A stretch of DNA of 64,000 bases. Source: Microvirga terrae (GTDB taxonomy: Bacteria; Pseudomonadota; Alphaproteobacteria; Rhizobiales; Beijerinckiaceae). Under the pieces are notes generated by a model. The model saw only the letters and a list, made by a program, of their open reading frames with translations. It did no database searches and had not been told where the DNA came from. Shown piece by piece: positions 25,956 through 34,687 of this stretch. Numbering within the stretch: the stretch's first letter is position 1; the number at the start of each line of letters is the position of its first letter. The stretch covers positions 3,532,001-3,596,000 of the forward strand of contig NZ_CP102845.1 in assembly GCF_013307435.2 (NCBI RefSeq), read 5' to 3'. The position numbers were made by a program, and so were the translations under genes.

Positions 25956-27593
25956 TCAGCGGGTGGTCTCGCCATGGCGGTCGAACACGACCTCGCCGCC
26001 GCGGATCGTGAGATCGCACCGGGTATCATGGAGGATATCCTCAGGGGATGCCGTCAGCATGTCGCGTGAGAAGACCGCGATATCCGCCGCAAAGCCTGGG
26101 ACGAGGCGTCCCCATTCATGCTCCGCCTTGTTCACGTAGGCTCCGAATTCCGTGAAGGCCATGATGGCCTGCTCGATCGACACCGTTTCCCGCTCGTCCA
26201 TGACGGTTCCGTGCGATGTCTTGCGGGTCAGCATGGAGAAGAAGTTCGGGAACGGATTGATGTCGCAGACCGGAGCGTCACTGCCGGCCGCAGGCTTGAA
26301 GCCAAGGTCGATCCACGTCCGGAGGGGATAGGACGGTTTCGCGCGCTTTTCGCCGACCACTGAAACATACAGGTCGCCGAAATCATAGATGAACACCGGC
26401 TGCGGCACCGGCTGAACGCCGAGGCGCTTCATTCGGTCGTTCTGATCCGCTCTGGCATAGCCCGCATGCTCGATGCGATGGCGACGATCGGGATCCGGCA
26501 TCGCCTCGAGGGCAAGCTCGAACGCGTTGAGGGTCTGCTCGATGGCGGCGTCGCCGATCGCGTGGACCGCAAGCTGATAGCCCTTGGCATGGTAATCGTG
26601 CACGAGGTCGTTCATCTCGTTGTCGTGCAGAAGCATCAGACCGGTGGTTCGCGGCTCTCCGACATAAGGCTCGCTCATCGCGGCCGTCCGGCCGCCAGCG
26701 CTGCCGTCGGTGAAGATCTTGACCGGTCCGACCCGCAGCATGGAATCCCCCACGCCGGTCACCACGCCATCCGCATAGGCCTGCTCCACGATCCCGCCCG
26801 GCCCTCCAAGCAGGCATTGGGTCGTCCGCACCGGCAGACGACCGAGGCGCTGGGCCGTGCGATAGGCGGCCACCTCGCGGTAGCCCGCCCTCATTCCCAC
26901 GCCTGCATCCATGACGCTGGTGATGCCGTAGGACAGGCAGGCCCGGCCGGCATCGTCGATGGCTTGAACGAGCTCCTGATCGGTCGGCTCCGGCAGCACA
27001 GCCTTGAGGCGATCACGACCGGTCTCGGCCAGCAGGCCGGTCAGCCGACCGTCTCGCTGCTCGATGGCGCCGCCCTGCGGAACGGGCGTCGTCTCGTCGA
27101 TGCCGGCCAATTCGAGCGCCTTCGAATTGCAGATCGTCACATGGCCGCATGCCCTGACAATCGCAACGGGATGTTCGGGCGCCACCGCATCGAGTTCCTC
27201 CCGCAGCGGATGACGTCCGACGTCGAGCTCGAACTGATCGTATCCGCGCCCCTGAATCCAGTGGCCCGGCGGCGTCATTGAGGCGCGCTGCCGCACCTTT
27301 TCGAGCAGGGAAGCAAGGGTCGGGGCGGAAGAGGCACGCACATCCACATGTCCCATGATCACCCCATAGGGGAGAAGATGCATGTGTGAATCGCACAGAC
27401 CGGGCGTTGCGAGGCGTCCGCGAAGGTCGATCACCCGGGTCGCCGGCCCGATGAGAGGCTCCATGTCGGCGGAGGTTCCCGCGGCCAAGACCTGCCCGGC
27501 CCAGAGGGCGATGGCTTCGGTCACCTGTTCTGAGAAACCAAGAAAGACGCGGCCGTTCGTGAGGACGATGTCGGCTTTGGGAAGGATCGGCAT
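25956..27593 (-). CDS. YtcJ-type amidohydrolase (amidohydrolase family 3)
   Basis: A 545-residue enzyme of the YtcJ/N-substituted formamide deformylase group: LCDSHMHLLPYG (His70, His72), the GRGYDQFEL segment, GPVKIFTDGSAGGRT (carboxylated-lysine region), LAVHAIGDAAIEQ and RHRIEHAGY, ending with GSDAPVCDINPF. The ATG at 27593 is used; six more codons back to a TTG have no support. Convergent with the aminohydrolase operon and separated by a shared terminator. The substrate is unknown; N-substituted amides or formamides are known for relatives. A weak GntR-like word lies upstream at 27652. Confidence 0.83.
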   Translation of the reverse strand: MPILPKADIVLTNGRVFLGFSEQVTEAIALWAGQVLAAGTSADMEPLIGPATRVIDLRGRLATPGLCDSHMHLLPYGVIMGHVDVRASSAPTLASLLEKVRQRASMTPPGHWIQGRGYDQFELDVGRHPLREELDAVAPEHPVAIVRACGHVTICNSKALELAGIDETTPVPQGGAIEQRDGRLTGLLAETGRDRLKAVLPEPTDQELVQAIDDAGRACLSYGITSVMDAGVGMRAGYREVAAYRTAQRLGRLPVRTTQCLLGGPGGIVEQAYADGVVTGVGDSMLRVGPVKIFTDGSAGGRTAAMSEPYVGEPRTTGLMLLHDNEMNDLVHDYHAKGYQLAVHAIGDAAIEQTLNAFELALEAMPDPDRRHRIEHAGYARADQNDRMKRLGVQPVPQPVFIYDFGDLYVSVVGEKRAKPSYPLRTWIDLGFKPAAGSDAPVCDINPFPNFFSMLTRKTSHGTVMDERETVSIEQAIMAFTEFGAYVNKAEHEWGRLVPGFAADIAVFSRDMLTASPEDILHDTRCDLTIRGGEVVFDRHGETTR

Positions 27594-27651
27594 GGACCAC
27601 TCGCGCAGCAAGGGCGGGTGCAGCAGTCGCTGCGGTTGAACGCGGGCGAGT

Positions 27652-27661
27652 TTGCATACCT
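27652..27661. promoter_or_regulatory. Weak GntR-like operator candidate upstream of the YtcJ-type gene
   Basis: TTGCATACCT matches the reverse complement of TTGTATGCAA (12409-12418) at 8 of 10 positions. It lies 59 bases before the ATG of the minus-strand YtcJ-type gene. Chance occurrence is quite possible. Confidence 0.25.
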
Positions 27662-27784
27662 TTTAGTCAATCAGCAAGGTCTCAAACGCCTCACGCTAGG
27701 AAAATCAGTCCTTGAAACCATTGTTGTTTCGGGTCTAGCTTTACGCTTCAGCGACCAGATAAGGCGCAGAGAAGAGGGAGTGCT

Positions 27785-28822
27785 ATGATACAGCCAAAAT
27801 CCATGGTTCGTTGGCTCGCAATGAGCCTCATCGCCAGCGTCGCCGCTGTTTCGGCAGCGCCGGCATCCGCTCAGTCGACACTCGACACGGTCAAGAAGCG
27901 CGGCAAGATTCTGTGCGGCGTGTCGCCGGTCGCCCCGGGCTTTTCCTATGCCGACGACAAGGGCGTTCGGCGCGGTTTCGACGTCGACATCTGCCGCGCC
28001 GTATCGGCCGCCGTCTTCGCTGATCCCGACAAGGTCGAGTACGTTCCGCTGAACACCAATGTCCGCTTCCAGGCCGTTCAGTCCGGAGAGGTGGACATCC
28101 TGTCCCGCCAGAACACCTGGAGCTTCACGCGCGACGCATCCCTCGGGCTCGATTTCGGCCCTGTCGTGTTCTACGATGGTCAGGGCTTGATGGCTCCCTC
28201 CAAGCTCAACGTGAAGAGCGCCAGCGAACTCGCCGATGCCGCCATCTGCCTCCTGCCCGGCACCACGACGCTCCAGAACCTGGAAGACTTCTTCCGTCCC
28301 AAGAACATCAAGTACGAGTCCGTGGTGTTCGAGAACTCGGATGAATGGCGAAATGCGTTCTTCAACGGACGCTGCGACGCCATCACCACCGATCGCTCGG
28401 ACCTTGCCTCCGTCCGCGCCATCGCCAATGATCCGTCGCAATACGTGGTTCTGCCCGAGACCATCTCGAAGGAGCCGCTTGCGCCGACGATCCGTCAGAA
28501 CGACCCAAACTGGCGCGATATTCTGAACTGGTCCGTCTATACGCTCATCGGGGCGGAGGAGAAGGGTGTCACGCAGGCAAATGTGGACGAGTTCCTCAAG
28601 AGCGAGGACCCGGAAGTCCAGCGCATGCTCGGCGTGAACGGCGATTTCGGCAAGATGCTCGGCCTCGACAACAAGTGGGGCTACAACATCATCAAGTCCG
28701 TCGGGAACTACGGAGAAGTCTTCGATCGCAATCTCGGGCCGAAGACCCGGCTGGGCCTGACGCGCGGTCCGAACGAACTCTGGACCAAGGGCGGCCTGCT
28801 TTACGCGCCGCCGTTCCGGTAA
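27785..28822 (+). CDS. aapJ: General L-amino acid ABC transporter, periplasmic binding protein (AapJ family)
   Basis: A 345-residue protein with a signal peptide (residues 1-30, ending ASAQ) and the AapJ/BztA fold: RGKILCGVSPVAPGFSYAD, GFDVDICRAVSAAVF, and FTRDASLGLDFGPVVFYDGQ, which are diagnostic within the polar-amino-acid binding proteins. Rhizobial AapJ binds a broad range of L-amino acids. GAGAAGAGGGAG precedes the ATG. First gene of aapJQM. Confidence 0.92.
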   Translation: MIQPKSMVRWLAMSLIASVAAVSAAPASAQSTLDTVKKRGKILCGVSPVAPGFSYADDKGVRRGFDVDICRAVSAAVFADPDKVEYVPLNTNVRFQAVQSGEVDILSRQNTWSFTRDASLGLDFGPVVFYDGQGLMAPSKLNVKSASELADAAICLLPGTTTLQNLEDFFRPKNIKYESVVFENSDEWRNAFFNGRCDAITTDRSDLASVRAIANDPSQYVVLPETISKEPLAPTIRQNDPNWRDILNWSVYTLIGAEEKGVTQANVDEFLKSEDPEVQRMLGVNGDFGKMLGLDNKWGYNIIKSVGNYGEVFDRNLGPKTRLGLTRGPNELWTKGGLLYAPPFR

Positions 28823-28832
28823 CCTGAGATCG

Positions 28833-28856
28833 GCGGGCGGCCTCGCGGTCGCCCGC
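28833..28856. terminator. Hairpin between aapJ and aapQ
   Basis: GCGGGCG (28833-28839) pairs with CGCCCGC (28850-28856) across a 10-base loop, just after the aapJ stop. There is no U-run, so it is more likely an mRNA-stabilising or partial attenuator hairpin that keeps the binding protein in excess over the permeases. Confidence 0.55.
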
Positions 28857-28887
28857 TCGCCTTCGGTTCTGTCCGGAAAGGATCATC

Positions 28888-30060
28888 ATGCGCGCCGATG
28901 CGATGAGTGGGACGAGACTTCTCTACAATCTGCGGTTCCGTGCCATTCTCTATCAGGTGATCGCCGTCGCGGGCATCGTCCTTCTGGGATTGTATCTGTT
29001 CTCGAACGTGTCGCAGAAGCTCGCGGAGCAGAACATTGCGACGGGCTTCGGCTATCTCAGCCGTGAAGCAGGCTTCGTGATCAGCCAGACCCTGATCGAC
29101 TACAAGCCCACGGACACCTATGGACGTGCGATCCTGGCCGGAATCGTCAATACGGTCTGGGTCTCGGCCTGGAGCGTCGTTCTCGCGACGATCCTCGGGC
29201 TTGTCGTGGGCATCGCCCGCCTCTCCCGCAATCCGCTGCTGGCCTTCTTGGCTTTCCTCTATGTCGAGGCGCTTCGCAACGTGCCTCTGCTTCTCTATCT
29301 CTTCCTCTGGTATGCCTTGATCGTCACGAGCCTGCCGTCCGTCCGGGAAGCATGGGAGATTCTGCCGCACGTCTTTCTCAGCAACAGCGGCCTGACCGTG
29401 CCGTCCCTCGTGTGGACCAGCGCGCACACGACCGTTCTTCTGGCGCTCGTCTTCGGCGGTATCCTGGGTGTCATCTTTCACCGCCGGGCGACCGCCGAGC
29501 GGATCAGAACCGGCAACGTACGAGCCCTGTGGCCCTGGATCGTCCTGGCGGTTCTGCTCCCGCCGGTTCTCGCGCTTCTGCTCGTGCAACCCGACTTTGC
29601 GGTCGACCTTCCGGAAAAGGGACGCTTCCGTCTGACGGGCGGTGCCCAGCTCAGGCCGGAATTCACCGCCCTTCTCGTCGGCCTTGCTCTGTCCGCGTCA
29701 GCCGGCATCGCCGAGATCGTGCGGAGCGGCATTCTCTCCGTACGCAAGGGTCAATGGGAGGCTGCCCGTGCGCTGGGTCTGCGGGACGGATTGACCATGC
29801 GCCTCGTGGTCCTGCCTCAGGCACTGCGCGTCATCATCCCGCCCCTCACCAGCAGCTACCTGAGCTTGTTCAAGAACTCGTCGCTTGCGATCGCCATCGG
29901 CTATCCGGATCTCGTCATGGTATCGAACACGACCATGAACCAGACCGGCCAGGCGATCGAGGGTATCGCGATCTTCATGCTGGTCTATCTCGGCCTGTCG
30001 ATCACGATTTCCGTGTTCATGAACTGGTACAACAGCCGCGTCGCGCTGAAGGAGCGTTGA
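28888..30060 (+). CDS. aapQ: General L-amino acid ABC transporter permease (AapQ family)
   Basis: A 390-residue permease of the large Aap/Bzt type, which carries a long insert between the first and second halves. The start LYNLRFRAILYQVIAVAG, the NVPLLLYLFLWY region and the EAARALGLRDGLTMRLVVLPQ docking loop are typical. About eight hydrophobic segments. ATG 28888 follows GGAAAGGATCATC. Partner of AapM, three bases downstream. Confidence 0.9.
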   Translation: MRADAMSGTRLLYNLRFRAILYQVIAVAGIVLLGLYLFSNVSQKLAEQNIATGFGYLSREAGFVISQTLIDYKPTDTYGRAILAGIVNTVWVSAWSVVLATILGLVVGIARLSRNPLLAFLAFLYVEALRNVPLLLYLFLWYALIVTSLPSVREAWEILPHVFLSNSGLTVPSLVWTSAHTTVLLALVFGGILGVIFHRRATAERIRTGNVRALWPWIVLAVLLPPVLALLLVQPDFAVDLPEKGRFRLTGGAQLRPEFTALLVGLALSASAGIAEIVRSGILSVRKGQWEAARALGLRDGLTMRLVVLPQALRVIIPPLTSSYLSLFKNSSLAIAIGYPDLVMVSNTTMNQTGQAIEGIAIFMLVYLGLSITISVFMNWYNSRVALKER

Positions 30061-30063
30061 GCT

Positions 30064-31176
30064 ATGACGACCGCGACCGACATCGCCGAAGCCCAGGTCA
30101 AGATGCCGTTGCAGAGAGAGCCGGGCGTGGAGCGCCGGCTTCTGCATCGCACGCTCAAGCCTCTCTTCGGAACGCCCGTCAACGCCGTCATCACATTGGC
30201 CTGCCTGTGGATCCTGTGGCTCGGGGTGAAGGGAGCCTATGGCTGGCTCGTGACGCGGGCCGTGACCGAAGGTGGAGCCCAGGCCTGCAAGGTCGGGCAT
30301 GGGGCCTGCTGGCCCTTCTACGAAGCGAAGCTTCGATTCATGATCTTCGGCGTCTATCCCTACGACGAACACTGGCGCGTGCTTCTCGCCATGGTGCTCT
30401 TCCTGGGTGCGATCGCGATCACCATGATCCCGCGCTTCTGGAACAGAAATCTCATCGCGCTTTGGGGCGTCACGATCGTGGCGACGGCGATCCTGATTGG
30501 CGGCGGCGTTCTCGGTCTGCCCTACGTGCCGACGACCCAATGGAGTGGCCTGCCTCTCTCGTTCCTGCTCTCTGCGGTCGGGCTTGCCTTGGGATTTCCG
30601 CTCGGGGTCGTCCTTGCGCTCGCCCGCTCATCGAAGCTTCCCGCCATTCGGGTGATCGCCATCGTGTTCATCGAGGTGATCCGGGGCGTGCCTCTCATCA
30701 GCATCCTGTTCATGGCGTCCGTGATGCTGCCGCTCTTCATGCCGAGCGGGATCACGGTCGACAAGCTGCTGCGGGCGCAGATCGCCATCATCATCTTCGC
30801 CGCTGCCTATATCGCCGAGGCGGTCCGCGGCGGCCTGCAGGCCATTCCGCGCGGGCAGCACGAGGCGGCGAGCGCCATGGGTCTGCATTACTGGCAGGCC
30901 ATGCGTCTCGTCGTTCTGCCGCAGGCCCTGAAGATCGCCATTCCGCCGCTGGTCAACATCTCCATCGGGTTCTTCCAGGACACGACTCTCGTGACGATCA
31001 TTGGCCTGCTCGACTTTCTGTCGACCGTCCGCACGGCGATGACGGATCCGAACTGGGTCGGCATCGCTGTTCTGGAGGGCTACGTCTTCGCAGCCGTCGT
31101 GTTCCTGGTGTTCTCCTACGGCATGGGCGCCTACAGCCGGTTCCTGGAACGGCGCATGCGTCTCGGCCACGACTAG
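30064..31176 (+). CDS. aapM: General L-amino acid ABC transporter permease (AapM family)
   Basis: A 370-residue permease with the AapM layout: an N-terminal segment, a periplasmic loop with C-A-C residues around ACKVGHGACWPF, several membrane helices and the EAASAMGLHYWQAMRLVVLPQ docking loop. It begins three bases after aapQ. In other alphaproteobacteria aapP (the ATPase) follows directly; here the next gene is on the opposite strand, so the ATPase must come from elsewhere or has been lost. Confidence 0.9.
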   Translation: MTTATDIAEAQVKMPLQREPGVERRLLHRTLKPLFGTPVNAVITLACLWILWLGVKGAYGWLVTRAVTEGGAQACKVGHGACWPFYEAKLRFMIFGVYPYDEHWRVLLAMVLFLGAIAITMIPRFWNRNLIALWGVTIVATAILIGGGVLGLPYVPTTQWSGLPLSFLLSAVGLALGFPLGVVLALARSSKLPAIRVIAIVFIEVIRGVPLISILFMASVMLPLFMPSGITVDKLLRAQIAIIIFAAAYIAEAVRGGLQAIPRGQHEAASAMGLHYWQAMRLVVLPQALKIAIPPLVNISIGFFQDTTLVTIIGLLDFLSTVRTAMTDPNWVGIAVLEGYVFAAVVFLVFSYGMGAYSRFLERRMRLGHD

Positions 31177-31215
31177 CCTAGAGCACGGATCCGATGCTCA
31201 ATCCCTTCCTGAGCG

Positions 31216-31251
31216 GCGCATCGTGCGGAAAGCCGGGGCCGCACGATGCGC
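31216..31251. repeat. Perfect inverted repeat of the GCGCATCGTGCGG family
   Basis: GCGCATCGTGCGG (31216-31228) and its exact complement CCGCACGATGCGC (31239-31251) form a 13-base stem with a 10-base loop. It lies between the convergent ends of aapM and the flavin oxidase gene, so it may double as a transcription end. Related words occur near 32597, 35586 and 55010-55050. Confidence 0.75.
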
Positions 31252-31267
31252 TAGCGACGGACACCCT

Positions 31268-32563
31268 TCAGGCCGCGCGGGCCGCCCGGCGTTCCTTCGC
31301 GAGATCCATGGCCTGATAGGTCCAGTACGTGAGCTGCGCGGCTGCCACTCCAAACGGACCTCCGTTCCACGCGAGACCGAAGGGCTCGTAGCGCCGGTAA
31401 CGGTCGCTCGTGCCGAGAATGCCTTCCGCGATGACGCGCCCGCCGATAGCCGTCGTGTTCATGCCGCGACCTCCGAATCCGAACACGTGCCAGACTCCGG
31501 GCTGGAGCTTCCCGATCAAAGGCATCAGGTGGCGTGCATAGGCCATCAGGCCGGACCAGGCCGTCTCCACGCGAACGCCCTCGAGCTGCGGATAGGTGGA
31601 GACCATCGTTCTGCGCATCATGTCAGCCAGGCGGCGGGGCTCCGTCGTCTGCGTGGTAATCCGGCCACCCCAGAGAAGCCGGGTTCCCCCGTCCACCAAG
31701 CGGTAGTAATCGCCCGCACGACGGTTGTCGCTGATCGCCATGGGTGTCCGGACGGCCTGGGCGATCTTCTCAGGCGCGGCCTCGGTCAGGAGCACATAAG
31801 TGGCGATCGGCAGGATGCTCCGGCGCAGGCGCGGCACGAGATTGTCCGTATACCCGCCTCCCGCCAGAACGACGTCACGGGCCCTCACCTCTCCCCGCTC
31901 CGTCCTGACGATCTTCTCGGCTCCTTCGAGATCGCAGCCGACCACGCGTGATTCTTCGAAGATTCGTCCGTTCAGGTCCTGGATCGCCTTCGCCAGGGCG
32001 CGGGCGTAGTTGAGCGGGTGGAAGTGAAAGGAGGCAGGATCGTAGAGCGCCTGATAGTATTTCGACGACCGCAGGACGTCCCTGACGGCGTCGGTCGGCA
32101 TCACCTCGAGGCGGTAATCGAATTCCCGCTTCATCATCTCGCACTGGCGCGCAAGGCCGTCGGGATCATGGTATCGGAGAACGCTCATCTTGCCATAGAC
32201 GCGAGCATTGTCGGTCATGCCGAGAGTGTTGAGGTTGTCTTCGACGATACGCACGCCTTCGATCGACAGCCGATGCAGAGCCTTCGCCTGGTCGGCTCCC
32301 ACCATGCGGGTGATGTTGGCAAGGCTCGTCGCATAGCCAGGACCGACGAAGCCGCCATTGCGGCCGGACGCTCCCCATCCGACACGCTCCGCCTCCAGAA
32401 CCACCACCGAGCGCCCTGCCCGCGCGAGTTCGAGAGCGGCCGTGAGACCAGCCAATCCACCACCCACGATGACGACGTCGGCGCTCACGGCGCCCTCAAG
32501 CGAGGAGCAGCGCGCCGCATCCGTGAGCGTGCGGGCATAGTAGGTGTCGCCATAGCCGGTCAT
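31268..32563 (-). CDS. FAD-dependent amine/amino acid oxidase (DadA/PuuB/glycine oxidase family)
   Basis: A 431-residue flavoprotein. The dinucleotide-binding motif VIVGGGLAGLTAALELAR is at about 31-48, ending at the ribose-binding glutamate in VVVLEAERVG; GASGRNGGFVGPGY (about 64-77) is typical of the PuuB/DadA branch, and HVFGFGGRGMNTTAIGGRVIAE is the C-terminal FAD contact. The start MTGYGDTYYARTL resembles gamma-glutamylputrescine oxidase-like proteins. It probably oxidises a secondary amine, D-amino acid or N-methyl amino acid to the keto compound with release of ammonia or amine. Convergent with aapM; amino acids taken up there could feed it. Confidence 0.82.
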   Translation of the reverse strand: MTGYGDTYYARTLTDAARCSSLEGAVSADVVIVGGGLAGLTAALELARAGRSVVVLEAERVGWGASGRNGGFVGPGYATSLANITRMVGADQAKALHRLSIEGVRIVEDNLNTLGMTDNARVYGKMSVLRYHDPDGLARQCEMMKREFDYRLEVMPTDAVRDVLRSSKYYQALYDPASFHFHPLNYARALAKAIQDLNGRIFEESRVVGCDLEGAEKIVRTERGEVRARDVVLAGGGYTDNLVPRLRRSILPIATYVLLTEAAPEKIAQAVRTPMAISDNRRAGDYYRLVDGGTRLLWGGRITTQTTEPRRLADMMRRTMVSTYPQLEGVRVETAWSGLMAYARHLMPLIGKLQPGVWHVFGFGGRGMNTTAIGGRVIAEGILGTSDRYRRYEPFGLAWNGGPFGVAAAQLTYWTYQAMDLAKERRAARAA

Positions 32564-32890
32564 GAAGCGCTCCGATCCTCGTGGTATGCGCGAAGCCTAG
32601 CGCATCCTGCGGAAATGTGGATCCGCCTTTCGGCCACGACCGATTGAGTCCTTTGTGCCGAAAGCTGCGGCGAGCCAGTCACTGACTGAGCTGTTCTAAC
32701 TCCCACCATCTCGGTTTGCCTCTGCAGACCTGACCGCGCGCAACGCGTCATCAAGGTTCCAGGGTCGGACGAGCCTTCTCGTCAATCCATTCCATGCTCG
32801 GCTCCCGCAACGCCATCGCGATCGACGAGAGGTGATGGCCGCGATTCACCGAACACGAACTGGCGTCTGGACGTCGGCTCGATTTGCGGC
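32564..32890. other. Intergenic region with a degenerate repeat copy
   Basis: About 327 bases. AGCGCATCCTGCGGAAATGT (from 32597) is a decayed member of the GCGCATCGTGCGG repeat family without its second arm. The remainder shows no recognised gene, RNA or terminator. The promoter for the minus-strand oxidase gene must lie at its left side. Confidence 0.5.
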
Positions 32891-33193
32891 TCAGAAGCTC
32901 CTGGCTGCCTTCACGTGAAAGCCCGGATACTTCGCCTCCGAGTACCCGCTGGCGTAAACACCGCCTGACGCCACAGCGGCCGCGATGATGAGGCTCAGTC
33001 CAATCCCGAGCGCCCATCCCTGCCTTTGAGACTTCCACAGGGCGAGCACGGCCGGAGCCACGCACATGCAGAACAGGATGAGGCCGAACATGAAAAATGC
33101 GTGCAGGTTGGGAGAGTGATAGATCGGCCCAACGTCGAAATCTTGCTGCCGCGGTGGCTCTCCAAGGAAGAACTGAGCAAGAAACGTGAACAC
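32891..33193 (-). CDS. Small membrane protein, 100 residues
   Basis: No family recognised. Two hydrophobic segments are clear (about residues 33-53 and 60-82), joined by a short basic loop (KSQRQG), with a polar N-terminal part and a C-terminal tail. Start is GTG, preceded by GGGGGCGG. No operon partner; the tRNA gene is upstream on the same strand. The membrane-protein composition supports reality more than the start signal does. Confidence 0.5.
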   Translation of the reverse strand: MFTFLAQFFLGEPPRQQDFDVGPIYHSPNLHAFFMFGLILFCMCVAPAVLALWKSQRQGWALGIGLSLIIAAAVASGGVYASGYSEAKYPGFHVKAARSF

Positions 33194-33464
33194 GGTGCCG
33201 CCCCCAAACGATGCCAGGGAGTGTCTCCCCCCTGTTGATCATCCCCACCACTGCATAAGCTACCGCGCTTTATTGTCTCGGTCCACGTGTCGGCAGACTA
33301 ATCTGTTGGTCTCTCGAATTCTGCTGGCCGGCCCGCATTCGGGCGCGGCCGAGGGAACGGTGGACGAGCCCACGGACCAGGATGGGAACCTAACGGGCAA
33401 CAGCAAAGGGCAGCACCTCAACAGGCCCGCGCTTCGAACATTCGAGACATTAGGAAAAGAGAAG

Positions 33465-33540
33465 TGGTGCCCAGGGGCGGAATCGAACCACCGACACTGC
33501 GATTTTCAGTCGCATGCTCTACCAACTGAGCTACCTGGGC
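33465..33540 (-). tRNA. tRNA-Phe (GAA)
   Basis: Read on the minus strand the gene starts GCCCAGGTAGCTCAG (acceptor and D arm), has the anticodon loop CTGAAAA within a GCGAC stem, the T arm GGTTCGATTCC, and ends with the complementary CCTGGGC, an A discriminator and an encoded CCA (33465-33467). Length 76 with CCA. The GAA anticodon gives phenylalanine. No integrase or attachment-site duplication is seen next to it. Confidence 0.97.
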
Positions 33541-33643
33541 ATCCGAAGCGCGGCGGAGCCGTGCGCGTCGTGGAGGGGTGTATAGTCAGACCGGGGCCGC
33601 ATGTCCAGCGTCTCGGACGACAAAAATGCCGGGAATTTGCCGC

Positions 33644-33847
33644 TCAGGCCTCACGCCCGTCCTCGTCCTTGTCGTCTTCCTCGTTCTCGACCGCTGGGAT
33701 CGCGTAGCTGCCCGACAGCCAGCGGTTCAGGTCCACGTCGGCGCAGCGCCTCGAGCAGAAGGGCCGGTAGTCCGGCTGGGCGGGCTTGCCGCAGATCGGG
33801 CACTTGCCGGAGGAAGCCAGGGGTTTGTTCTCGTTGGCGGCGTTCAC
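33644..33847 (-). CDS. yacG: DNA gyrase inhibitor YacG, zinc-binding
   Basis: A 67-residue protein with the four-cysteine zinc site CPICGKP (about 16-22) and FCSRRCADVDLNRWL (about 30-44), plus the typical GSYAIP and an acidic tail. YacG proteins bind zinc and inhibit DNA gyrase. Start is GTG at 33847 with AAGGA seven bases upstream. It follows maf on the same strand, a common arrangement in alphaproteobacteria. Confidence 0.9.
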   Translation of the reverse strand: MNAANENKPLASSGKCPICGKPAQPDYRPFCSRRCADVDLNRWLSGSYAIPAVENEEDDKDEDGREA

Positions 33848-33931
33848 ATGCGCGTCCTTTCCATGCAGAGCAACTAGGTGGTTGCAGGCGCCATGCCGCG
33901 CAAGTCGGTCCGGAGGATGGGCAACCCGGCC

Positions 33932-34582
33932 TCAGGCCGCACTGAGCCAGCTGAAGCGGACGGGATACCCCTCCCCGTCGAGCAGGGCCGCGGCCTCGTA
34001 GAGAGGCAGGCCGACCACGTTGGAATAGGAGCCCACCAGCTTGACCACGAAGGTGCCGGCAAGGCCCTGGATGGCATAGCCGCCGGCCTTCCCGCGCCAC
34101 TCGCCGGAGGCGAGATAGCGCTCGAACTCATCCCGGGAGAGACGCTTGAAACGCACACGGGTCTCCACCAGGCGCTCGCGGACCGAATCCCGCGGGGTGA
34201 TCAGGCAGACCGAGGTGTAGACCCGGTGGGCACGCCCCGAGAGCAGCCTCAGGCAGCCGGCGGCCTCGTCGACGAGTTCCGCCTTGGGCAGGACGCGCTT
34301 GCCGACCACCACGACCGTATCGGCCGACAGGATGTAGGAGTCCTTCAGGTCCTCGCGCGCCCGGGCCACCTTCCGGGCCACCTCCGCCTTGGAGCGGGCG
34401 AGGCGCTTGGCCAACTCCTTGGCGCCCTCGTTCTTGAGGGGCGTCTCGTCCACATCCGCCGGCAGAAGGGCGTCCGGCTCGATGCCGGCCTGCTGCAGGA
34501 GGCCGAGCCTGCGCGGCGACGCGGAGGCGAGAACGAGCTTCGGACGCCAGCTGGGATTCGACACCTCGGAAGAAGACGCCAC
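33932..34582 (-). CDS. maf: Maf family nucleoside triphosphate pyrophosphatase
   Basis: A 216-residue protein with [18 protein letters not shown] (the Maf nucleotide-binding start), [16 protein letters not shown] in the middle with the catalytic aspartate, and [26 protein letters not shown] at the C-terminus. Maf proteins hydrolyse non-canonical or modified nucleoside triphosphates. The GTG at 34582 has GGAG six bases upstream; a GTG four codons earlier (34594) is less well placed. Same strand as yacG. Confidence 0.9.
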   Translation of the reverse strand: MASSSEVSNPSWRPKLVLASASPRRLGLLQQAGIEPDALLPADVDETPLKNEGAKELAKRLARSKAEVARKVARAREDLKDSYILSADTVVVVGKRVLPKAELVDEAAGCLRLLSGRAHRVYTSVCLITPRDSVRERLVETRVRFKRLSRDEFERYLASGEWRGKAGGYAIQGLAGTFVVKLVGSYSNVVGLPLYEAAALLDGEGYPVRFSWLSAA

Positions 34583-34687
34583 TTTTCTCTCCACGCTCCG
34601 GCCCCGTCGGGCCCTTCAAGGATACTCATCAAGGCAATAGCTACGCCGGGTCACAAAATGGCACCGGGCGCAGGCGAATCAAGCCGA

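Noticed and set aside
32751..33251. 166-codon minus-strand open frame near the 100-residue membrane protein
   Set aside because: It overlaps the membrane-protein frame and is Arg/His/Ser-rich, typical of an out-of-frame shadow.
33465..33540. tRNA-Phe as an integration site for the catabolic island
   Set aside because: No integrase gene and no repeated tRNA 3-prime end could be seen near either side of the island in this window.
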